64,000 nt of DNA from Tetracentron sinense (taxonomy: Eukaryota; Streptophyta; Magnoliopsida; Trochodendrales; Trochodendraceae), in contig CM026566.1 of assembly GCA_015143295.1 (NCBI GenBank), positions 9,349,072 to 9,413,071 on the forward strand, given 5' to 3'. Positions 56,975 through 64,000 of the stretch are shown one piece after another. Every line of letters starts with the position of its first letter. The stretch's first letter is position 1. The position numbers and the translations under genes are program-made. The notes beneath the pieces were generated by a model. It was not told where the DNA came from. It saw only the letters and a list, made by a program, of their open reading frames with translations, and did no database searches.

Positions 56975-57515
56975 GTGCTGTGAATAGTGCCAACTCGTGG
57001 TGCCATGAATAGTGCAACTCATGGTGCCATGAATAGTGCCAACTCGTGGTGCCATGAATAGTGCAACTCGTGGTGCCATGAATAGTGCAACTCGTGGTGC
57101 CATGAATAGTGCAACTCGTGGTGCCGTGAATAGTGTCAACTCGTGGTGCCATGAATAGTGCAACTCGTGGTGCCGTGAATAGTGCAACTCGTGGTGCCAT
57201 GAATAGTGCCAACTCGTGGTGCCATGAATAGTGCAACTCGTGGTGCCGTGAATAGTGCAACTCGTGGTGCCGTGAATAGTGCAACTCGTGGTGCCATGAA
57301 TAGTGCAACTCGTGGTGCCATGAATAGTGTCAACTCGTGGTGCCATGAATAGTGCAACTCGTGGTGCCGTGAATAGTGCAACTCGTGGTGCCATGAATAG
57401 TGCCAACTCGTGGTGCCCTGAATAGTGTCAACTCGTGGTGCCATGAATAGTGCAACTCGTGGTGCCGTGAATAGTGCAACTCGTGGTGCCATGAATAGTG
57501 CCAACTCGTGGTGCC
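56975..57515 (-). repeat. 24-25 bp tandem array, Gypsy C 5' LTR
   Basis: Same unit as 49170-49690 but in a different order of variants, although the rest of the LTR pair is almost identical. Unit turnover has continued since insertion. Confidence 0.93.
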
Positions 57516-57878
57516 GTACAACGTGCCCGTGGTGAGTTGTACAACGTATCCGTGGTGAGCTGCACAACGTGCCCGTGGTGAGCTGCACAACGTGCCCGTG
57601 GTGAGTTGTACAACGGATGCACACAGTATACGTTATCAGAGTACGTTGTCTGTGCTACGATTTCCTACAGGTACAGACTGTTTTGGCCATATCTTTTGAC
57701 TCGTTCGTCCGATTTTGACGATTCAACTTGCGTTGTGTTCGTACTTCGAAGAGGAACAATTCTGACATTTCAAAATTTTCAAATTCTTCTTCATTTATTA
57801 ATCATACCTCCTAAAAGGCAAGATGACAACGAAAGTGTCATGTATTAAGCATGAAAAAGTCTGGGGCTCTACACCAAC

Positions 57879-58305
57879 TATCTGATAGTATGTTTATGCA
57901 AGAGGTCTCTCATTGAATGCAATCAGTCAGTGTACATTTTAAGCACCCATATGCTGATGTGTAGTTTCTACTACAATAGTTTCGAGATAGAACTACATCT
58001 CAACTATTGAGAACATCTTAGCATTCTGGCAGCCATATAAGTGAAGTGCCCAGCTTCACCCACAGCTGTGACTATATAAGGTATAAGAAACCGGAAAGTT
58101 ATATCTGCCTATGATAATCTAATCACATAACTTTCCTACAATATATCCTAAGGACCTTTATCGATATCTCATATCGTATAGATCATCTCATGATCATGGT
58201 CAATTACCCATAATGAATACACAATAGATGGAGAAGAAGTCTTTATTAATCAAATTAATAAGAATTTAACAATCTAAATGACTTTTCTGGGCATCATGTC
58301 TAACA
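57879..58305 (-). repeat. Copia B 5' LTR, outer piece
   Basis: It continues 45535-47328 after the Gypsy C target copy. On the minus strand it begins TGTTAGACATGATGCCCAG at 58305. ATCTA follows at 58306-58310. Confidence 0.92.
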
Positions 58306-58310
58306 ATCTA

Positions 58311-59034
58311 ATGTGATTAGAACATTACTTGGCTTTGAAGAAACAAAAGAGATAAGGATAATCCCTTATCCCTACATTGTAGCTCACACCCCCCCCCCCC
58401 TCTTATGGTTATTCTAGATTGTCTAGATTATTTAATCCCTATTTATTAGGGAGTTAGTTAGATCCCTATCTTTTAGGGAGTTAGTTATATCCCTATTGTT
58501 TAGGAATCCTTTTTAGAAAAGGAAACCTAAATTAGAAGTTTTGTGAAAGCAATCTATTGTGGATAAACTAGAATCTATTAATGACAAGTGTTATTATTAG
58601 AAACTCTAAATGATAAGGGTTATCATTATAAGATAATGATCAAGATATGGATTGGAACCACATCTATAAATACCAACCAAACCGTGAGGGAGAGAGAGAT
58701 TAAAAAATCATTAAAGATTTTCGTGAGCTAGTGGAGATCATCCAACAAGGGATTTTCGTGGGTTTGCTTGTGTGGTTCTAAGTTGTTAGAACTCCATAAT
58801 CTCTTTCATCTCCTTTTGATCCAAGAATCCTTTTTCCAAGGATTATTTTGTTCTTCTAAAGCCAAGAAAAGATTCAAAAGCTTCGCAGAAGTTCTATCGT
58901 TTTTGTGCGACACCGGTGAACATCATTCACCGAGCTATTCTTCTACTCTCATGTAGATTATTTTAAATGCTATCTTTGGTGTATAGATCTTCAAGATCCA
59001 TTATTTCAAATATTTTTTATATGGATTCCCTTCA
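58311..59034 (+). repeat. Copia B-prime 5' LTR, right piece
   Basis: It continues 9595-10323. It contains TATAAATA (58665-58672), a transcribed-leader-like region and a C12 run (58389-58400), and ends CCTTCA before the primer site. The ORF of about 60 codons near 58768 has no recognisable domain. Confidence 0.8.
58665..58672 (+). promoter_or_regulatory. TATA box, Copia B-prime LTR
   Basis: TATAAATA after CATC; the same box lies in the Copia B LTRs (23422 and 45991, minus). Confidence 0.7.
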
Positions 59035-59036
59035 AG

Positions 59037-59048
59037 TGGCATCAGAGC
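59037..59048 (+). promoter_or_regulatory. Copia B-prime primer-binding site
   Basis: TGGCATCAGAGC, two bases after the LTR; initiator-Met type with one variant base. Confidence 0.87.
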
Positions 59049-59732
59049 TCATGGTTAAGGAGTAAATTTTTCAATTTTTTGAAAGGATGATTAAATAAGT
59101 AAAATAATTGATGAGATGAATTTTATTTATTTATTTAAGCTCATGGTTTTTCTTTTACTTTTTCATGAGATGAATAAAGAAATAATTAATTTTTATATAT
59201 TATTTATTGAATGAGATTTGATAATAATAATAATAATTAAATAATTTTAAAAACTAGTTTTGTACATTTTTAATTAATTCTCGAAATAATTAATTTTATT
59301 ATTAAAACTTTTTAAATGAATGGATCATTTAAAAATATTTGTTAATTGTTTAAAAATAATTAATGAATGTTTTTCTAATAAATAGATTTTATTCAAAGTT
59401 TTTAAAAACCCTATATAGTGATGAGATCATGTTTAGGTTTTTCCTCCCATTCATTCTCTTGGTTTTTTGGTTTTGATCTTGAATAATATCATAACCAATC
59501 TCGAATAATATTAGAACCAATCTATAAGAAAGGATCTTGCATTCAAGAAAAGAATAAAAGATCATAGAGTTTTAAGAAAATCCTATCAAAAATTTTAAAA
59601 ATAATTTTTATTAAGATTGTTTGTAGGAAAATATAATGGTTTTATTAGAGAAAATATAATGGTTTTGTGATAAATTGTTTATCATGCATTCATATTAGAG
59701 AAAATATGTAGTAGGTTTTTGGCAATTTGTAA
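59049..59732 (+). other. Copia B-prime leader, first part
   Basis: AT-rich, non-coding, alignable with reversed 44740-45520. It ends at TGTAA (59728-59732), the left target copy of the solo LTR. Confidence 0.75.
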
Positions 59733-60239
59733 TGTGAGTACCTGGATTTTAACCTCCCTTCCCGATCAGGATAAATCCCGATAAGGAATAGTGATTCATT
59801 GTTATTGAAAAGAGAGTCGCCACCTATCTAGTTCTGAGGGAAATAGGTCCCTAAAATTGTTGGATAAGGCTTAGTCTGGAAATCAGAGGTCAGGGTAAGG
59901 GATTCATTTGAGTTAGGGGAAGGTGTTAGGCACCCCTAAACTCCCATCCGAAGATGGTTACCTACTCTCTAAGTCTGAATCAAATAAAGGAAACCGCATA
60001 AGGAAACTTGCAATTTTATCTATATGCTGAGCAATGTAATATTAAATGAAATACATGAATTGAGATGGAGAGAGTAGAAACGGAATAGGGATTCTATCCT
60101 AGGGAGAGCTGAACCCGATCAGGGTTGCCTACGTATCCACAGTTAGTGGAATCAAGCCACACGTAGTTCCGGAAAGGAGTTGATGGTTTGATTTGATTGG
60201 ACTGGTTTACGGGTGATTGAAAGGTTTGAGGGTTGTTGC

Positions 60240-60350
60240 TCCTATTTGAGGAGCGAGGTGGCCTTTTAAGCTCGTGCTGAGGAGCGATGTGGCCTTTTAA
60301 GCTCGTGCTGAGGAGCGAGGTGGCCTTTTAAGCTCATGCTGAGGAGCCTG
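60240..60350 (-). repeat. Tandem repeat in solo LTR, about 37 bp unit
   Basis: Three units around GAGGAGCGAGGTGGCC and TTTTAAGCTCGTGCT. Confidence 0.85.
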
Positions 60351-60399
60351 GCGAGGTAGGGATTTGAACTGAGGCTCTGACGAGGGTTTGAATAGATTG

Positions 60400-60780
60400 G
60401 GTTTAACTAGAGTTTAACTAGGGTTTACCTAGGGTTAACTAGGGCTTAATCAGGGTTTAACTAGAGTTTAACTAGGGTTTACCTAGGGTTAACTAGGGCT
60501 TAATCAGAGTTTAACTAGAGTTAACTGGAATTAACTAGGGTTAACTGGGTTTAACTAGGATTAACTGGAGTTAACTAGGGTTAACTGGGTTTAACTGGGA
60601 TTAACTGGGATTAACTGGGTTTAACTGGGATTAACTGGGATTAACTGGGCTTAACTGGGATTAACTGGGATTAACTGGGTTTAACTGGGGTTAACTAGGG
60701 TTAACTGGGTTTAACTGGGATTAACTAAGATTTAACTAGAGTTGACTGGGATTAACTGGGTTTAACTAGGGCTTTAATCG
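60400..60780 (-). repeat. TTAACTGGG-type array in solo LTR
   Basis: About thirty short units of TTAACTGGGATTAACTGGG / GGTTTAACTAGGG type. The other Ogre/Tat-like LTR (6695-8498) has related TTAACCCTGGTTAAC units on the opposite strand. Confidence 0.88.
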
Positions 60781-61200
60781 GACAGAGGTTTGGCTAGGCA
60801 AGGCAAGTTTTGAACTGGGATTTTGGGCAGAGGTTCGACTAGGCAGCGCTAGTTTTTAACCGGGATTTGGGCAGAGGTTTGACTAGGCGAGGCTAGTTTT
60901 TAACCGAGATTTGGGCAGAGGTTTGACTAGGCGAGGCTATATTTGAACCGGGATTTGGGCAGGGGTTTGACTAGGCAAGGCTATATTTGAACCGGAATTT
61001 GGGCAGAGGTTCGACTAGGCGAGGCTATATTTGAACCGGAATTTGGGCAGAGGTTCGACTAGGCGAGGCTATATTTGAACCGGAATTTGGGCAGAGGTTC
61101 GACTAGGCGAGGCTATATTTGAACCGGAATTTGGGCAGAGGTTCGACAGGCAAGGCTATATTTGAACCGGAATTTGGGCAGAGGTTCGACAGGCAAGCAG
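60780..61200 (-). repeat. About 47-bp tandem array in solo LTR
   Basis: About nine units around TTTGGGCAGAGGTTCGACTA, GGCGAGGCTATATTTGAACC and GGAA. Adjacent units from 60960 to 61170 are nearly identical, indicating recent amplification. Confidence 0.9.
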
Positions 61201-61432
61201 TCTAAACTAGAAATTAAAGACAAAACTAGAAACTAAGCAATTAATAAAGCTAAAAAAACTTGAAAGCAAGACTAGGGATAGAGGGATTACCTGCCCGAAA
61301 GTACGGCGAACTTTCGGACAAAGATGGATTCTCCAAAAAAAAAACTAAAAATTTAGTGTTTCGGAAAGGAAACTCGAAAAACCAAGGAGAGAGGAGTGAA
61401 AATGGATGAATTTTGAAGGAAGGGAGGAGGGG

Positions 61433-61440
61433 TATTTATA
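61433..61440 (-). promoter_or_regulatory. TATA box, Ogre/Tat-like solo LTR
   Basis: TATAAATA on the minus strand (CCCTATAAATACCCC), followed by a pyrimidine-rich leader. It sets the orientation of the LTR. Confidence 0.78.
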
Positions 61441-61456
61441 GGGTCTCGGAATAGTG

Positions 61457-61674
61457 CCCGCGCCTTTTTAAAGGGCGCGATTTATTATATTTTAATGAAT
61501 AGTAAAGCGGTATGAACAGTGAGTCGGCAACGCGTCGGCAACCGATATTTCTAAATCCGCGCCTTTTTAAAAGGCGCGATTTAATATATTTTATTATGAA
61601 TAAATAAAATAATAAAAAATGAAATTTGTAGTGCAAGTGGGGCCCACATGGTCCCGCGCCTTTTAAAAGGGCGA
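61457..61674 (-). promoter_or_regulatory. Three GCGCC-TTTTTAAAA-GGCGC palindromes upstream of the TATA box
   Basis: Near-perfect palindromes of about 20 bp near 61459, 61558 and 61653, the first two followed by TTTATTATAT-type AT stretches. They lie upstream of the TATA box in element orientation. A regulatory role is inferred from position only. Confidence 0.6.
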
Positions 61675-62185
61675 GCTTGCCCCTTAAGGCCTGTTTGGGT
61701 CTTCAAAAATGAGTTTTTTTTGGTTTTTTTTGTTTATGCTCCTATTTGCCGAAAAACTATTTTTATCGTTTTAAGCCTATTTTGAGCCCGAAAATAGCCA
61801 AAATTGAACCGAAAAATTTGTAAAATTGTTTCGGATGAAATCATAACTTTTGACCAATTTTTAGGGGGCGTTTTGGTCATTTTACGCTATAGGGGCATTT
61901 CGGTCAATTTCAACCGTTTTAAGTTTAATTTAACTCCAAAAATAGCCAAAATTTACCAAAAATTTTATGAACTCATTTTTAAAAAAATGAAAACTTTTTA
62001 GCACTTTTTCAGGGGTATTTTGGTCATTTTTTACCCTAGGGGCATTTTGGTCAGTTTTTTACCTAAGGGGCATTTCTCGGAAATCGAAGCACTTGAAAAG
62101 AGGGTTTTAAAAAAGGATTTTTAAAAGGGATTTTAGAGGTATGTAAGGAGATAAAGGGGTGCAAAATTGGGGTGCTTACATGTAA

Positions 62186-62860
62186 AAGACAGTTTCATTC
62201 GGTTTCCCTAATAAAGGGCGAATGAAATCTGGTTTCCCTAATGCCATTTAATTTATGTTTCATGCATTGGTCGAGGGTGAGTTATTTATTGGACAAAACA
62301 TGAGTCTCTCAATTCCCCTTAATGCGAGAAGGATGTTGCGAGGAGAATCTTGATTAGATGATAAAGGAAGGGATTGTGAAGCTGTTTGTGAGTTGCATTT
62401 ATTCTTACCTCATTCTCTTGCATTTTAATTTTTATTGACTCATAACAATTAATCTCATATAATCATTATTCTTGTTTAGTTTATCATGAGATGATATTAA
62501 CTGCTAATTATTTATGTTTTATTATGTTAAAAGAATTGCCCCATATATCATGTGTATATAAGTCTGAGGATAAGTCCCTAAGTATTATGATCTTCTATCA
62601 TACACTATGTGCTCTTATAGTGGGGAGTGTGAGTAAGCTGACAGGCCAAAGTCAGGCCCAATCCCTCTCACCTATGTGAAAACATGGTGAAAACTTTAAT
62701 AGCAAATAGTGGGAGAAATAATGCCAATTTCACTAGGTGTTTATTAGGTTCATGGTGGGTGGCACATGAATAAGAGATGTCATATAATAACACCAAAGCG
62801 TGAGTATAACATCCCTTATAGATCAGACAGAAGATCGAATGCTCCAAGATTCACATGATA
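62186..62860 (+). other. Copia B-prime leader, second part
   Basis: It resumes the leader after the solo LTR (TCATTCGGTTTCCCTAA onward) and aligns with reversed 44060-44680. No coding is seen. It ends at the start of Gypsy E. Confidence 0.75.
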
Positions 62861-64000
62861 TGTAGAACCCCGGATCTCACCTTCATAGCCTGTGAATAGT
62901 GACCATATAATGTAATTTTTTTAATTTAGAGATAAAAAGTCTCGAAAATGGTTGTTTATAAGTTAACTAAGCTTAGGTAATTTTATGGGTTTTATTCATA
63001 TGTTTAGAATGGTTTCCCAGGCAATGGAAAAAGTTACGACGAACCGGATTTATTGGGTTTTGCATAAAACTGGAAATTCAGATTTTGAGTTATAAGGAAT
63101 TGGATTTTCTAAGTATTTTTGTTGGATTCAAATGGGGGATACTTTCTTCTTTTAATTTAAAAACTTAAAGTTATTTCATTAACTTAAATGTTTTAAAGTA
63201 AAATAAGTATAAGAGTAAGTAGAAGAAGGGGAAAAAGAACAAAGCACAAGTCAAAACAGAAAAACAGGGGAAAAATTAGGCAGAACCGATCGACCGATTT
63301 TGCTACCAGTCGATTGAACCTTGACCGGTCGACCAACCCTCCTTACCGGTCGACTGAAGGCAATAAAAATTGTATGGGTTTTTCAGGTAGAGAGGGGTCT
63401 TTTGACCGGTCGACCGAACCTCTTTATCGGTCGACCGATCATGCTATTTTTGCCTATGGCCGACCTCCTGAGATCTTTTAAGGGTGTTATGGGTTTTGGC
63501 TCACCCCAAACCCCTATATAAACCCACAATTCGTGGGTTAGGGTTACCACAACCCTTAGAGAAAGTTTTTGGGAGAAGGTTGAAGAGAAGAAAGAGGAAG
63601 AAGAAAGAAGCTTGGGGGTTTTGATTGTTGGGTATTCTTGAGTTGATTTCTCAACTACAAAAGCGTTCCTTCTCGCTTCTGAACATTTCTAAAGCGTTTT
63701 AGATCAAAGGGTTGATCTTGAAAGGTAGATCACTCTACTACCTACCTTGTGCTATTATTTTTAAGAAAAAAACTATGTTGTAAGGTATGTTCTTGGATTG
63801 GTTGGATGATGATTTGTACATGGTATGTAAATTATCACTACTATTGATGTTCTATGAATAGTTTACAAGTTTTCTAAGTTCACCATGATGTTCACAAGTA
63901 TTATATGCACCTTATGTTCACAAGTCTAGCATGATGTTCACAAGTCCCGCATGATTCAATGATTTCTCACAAGAAAAGGTGTTTTCATAAAGTTTCATAA
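62861..64000 (+). repeat. Gypsy E LTR, left part, runs off the window
   Basis: It starts TGTAGAACCCCGGATC, the same kind of start as Gypsy A and D. It carries a palindrome cluster (63284-63440), a TATA box TATATAAA (63515-63522), a leader with a box related to the hairpin box (GTAGATCACTCTACTACC near 63725) and the beginning of a GTTCACAAGT-type short array (63890-63980). TGATA at 62856-62860 may be its left target copy. Whether an element follows is outside the window. Confidence 0.75.
63284..63440 (+). promoter_or_regulatory. Palindrome cluster, Gypsy E LTR (4+2)
   Basis: Units of ACCGGTCGACCGA type start at 63284, 63305, 63324, 63345, then 63405 and 63426, spaced 21, 19, 21 and then 21. 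The spacer holds ATTGTATGGG and a GAGAGGGG word. The core is GTCGAC rather than CGATCG, yet the phase is that of the SIRE2 and Gypsy A module. The TATA box follows 75 bp later. Confidence 0.72.

Larger units (their letters stand above)
47329..57873 (-). mobile_element. Gypsy C: Tekay/Del-like LTR retrotransposon, nearly whole
   Basis: The element reads right to left: 5' LTR 55122-57873, primer site 55106-55117, gag, spacer, pol with chromodomain, polypurine tract and 3' LTR 47329-49975. The duplication CCAAC is perfect at 47324-47328 and 57874-57878. The first 700 bp of the two LTRs differ at only about six positions by eye, so it is a very young insertion. It is nearly whole, with about three breaks in coding. 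Its LTR has a 24-bp array where its relatives have the palindrome module. Confidence 0.93.
55122..57873 (-). repeat. Gypsy C 5' LTR
   Basis: It pairs with 47329-49975. It is about 100 bp longer, partly through extra units next to the array, including a repeated ACAACGTGCCCGTGGTGAG (57523-57600). It holds the small ORF at 55426-55545 and the array at 56975-57515. Confidence 0.93.
10329..58305 (-). mobile_element. Copia B: LTR retrotransposon fossil spread over 48 kb by later insertions
   Basis: The element reads right to left. Its 5' LTR is 45535-47328 plus 57879-58305, the primer site 45521-45532, the leader 43871-45520, the gag head 43731-43870, RT and RNase H 25194-26658, the polypurine tract 25179-25193, and its 3' LTR 23346-25178 plus 10329-10439. 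The flanking duplication ATCTA is perfect at 10324-10328 and 58306-58310, which ties the two ends together. No protease or integrase is seen. Lineage by RT and RNase H wording is TAR- or Tork-like Copia, tentative. It is broken, and split by SIRE2, Gypsy D, A1 and C. LTRs differ by about 6% in a sampled 210 bp. Confidence 0.88.
59733..62180 (-). mobile_element. Ogre/Tat-like solo LTR
   Basis: A 2,448-bp unit with TGTAAGCACC at its own start (62180, minus) and GGTACTCACA at its own end (59733), so the two ends are inverted copies. TGTAA flanks it at 59728-59732 and 62181-62185. Orientation is from TATAAATA at 61433-61440 (minus) and the Ogre/Tat words GGATACGTAGGCAACCC, GGGTGCCTAACACCTTCCCC and GGTGGCGACTC on the minus strand. 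No internal region is present, so it is a solo LTR. The clean target copies suggest it is not very old. Confidence 0.87.
9595..62860 (+). mobile_element. Copia B-prime fossil: 5' LTR and leader, host of the whole nest
   Basis: The left LTR part (9595-10323) and the right LTR part (58311-59034) flank the Copia B insertion and its duplication ATCTA. The LTR is followed by a primer site (59037-59048) and a leader (59049-59732 and 62186-62860) that aligns with the reversed leader of Copia B. Gypsy E begins at 62861 before any gag is reached. It is a relative of Copia B in the opposite orientation. It is broken, and only LTR and leader are in the window. As the outermost layer it is the oldest element between 9595 and 62860. 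Confidence 0.75.

Noticed and set aside
58768-58956. ORF of about 60 codons near the B-prime primer site
   Set aside because: It lies in the transcribed part of an LTR with no domain and no counterpart in the Copia B LTR.
60400-60780. Interstitial telomere repeat
   Set aside because: Units are TTAACTGGG or TTAACTAGGG variants, not TTTAGGG, and lie wholly inside a solo LTR with target duplications.

Overview
The window is flowering-plant intergenic heterochromatin made almost entirely of nested LTR retrotransposons. I see no host gene, no tRNA or rRNA gene and no CRISPR. The plant assignment rests on four things: Sirevirus-type Copia elements with a third ORF and repeated polypurine tracts, Gypsy elements with a C-terminal chromodomain of Tekay/Del type, Ogre/Tat-like LTRs, and primer sites matching initiator-Met tRNA. 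I cannot name the species.

Layout. (1) 1-8498: an Ogre/Tat-like LTR (+) split by SIRE1, a gag-bearing Sirevirus remnant (203-6689, TSD AGGGT). (2) 8499-9594: unclassified. (3) 9595-62860: the 5' LTR and leader of an old Copia element, B-prime (+). All that follows up to 62860 lies inside it. (4) 10329-58305: Copia B (-), inserted into the B-prime LTR; its target duplication ATCTA survives on both sides although the halves are now 48 kb apart. Copia B in turn hosts SIRE2 (10440 to about 20690), a Gypsy D LTR (20691-23345), Gypsy A1 (26659-43730) and Gypsy C (47329-57873, TSD CCAAC). A1 hosts A2 (28412-41106, TSD AAGAA) in its LTR, and A2 hosts a solo LTR of the same family (31467-33816, TSD GAGAC) in its gag. 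(5) An Ogre/Tat-like solo LTR (59733-62180, TSD TGTAA) and a Gypsy E LTR (62861 to the right edge) sit in the B-prime leader.

By eye the LTR pairs of C and A2 are very similar (young), while those of SIRE1 and B differ by roughly 6% (older), which agrees with the nesting order.

The most unusual signals are non-canonical. One is a roughly 185-bp module of seven 14-bp CpG-rich palindromes, phased about every 20 bp in a 3+4 arrangement. It aligns without gaps between a Copia LTR (SIRE2) and Gypsy A LTRs, and a doublet of it sits just upstream of a TATA box before the third ORF of SIRE2. The other is a 39-46 codon ORF inside the LTRs of two Gypsy families whose conserved core differs only at synonymous sites. 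Retroelement remains are treated as fossils: parts, ends, relative age and an approximate number of breaks only.
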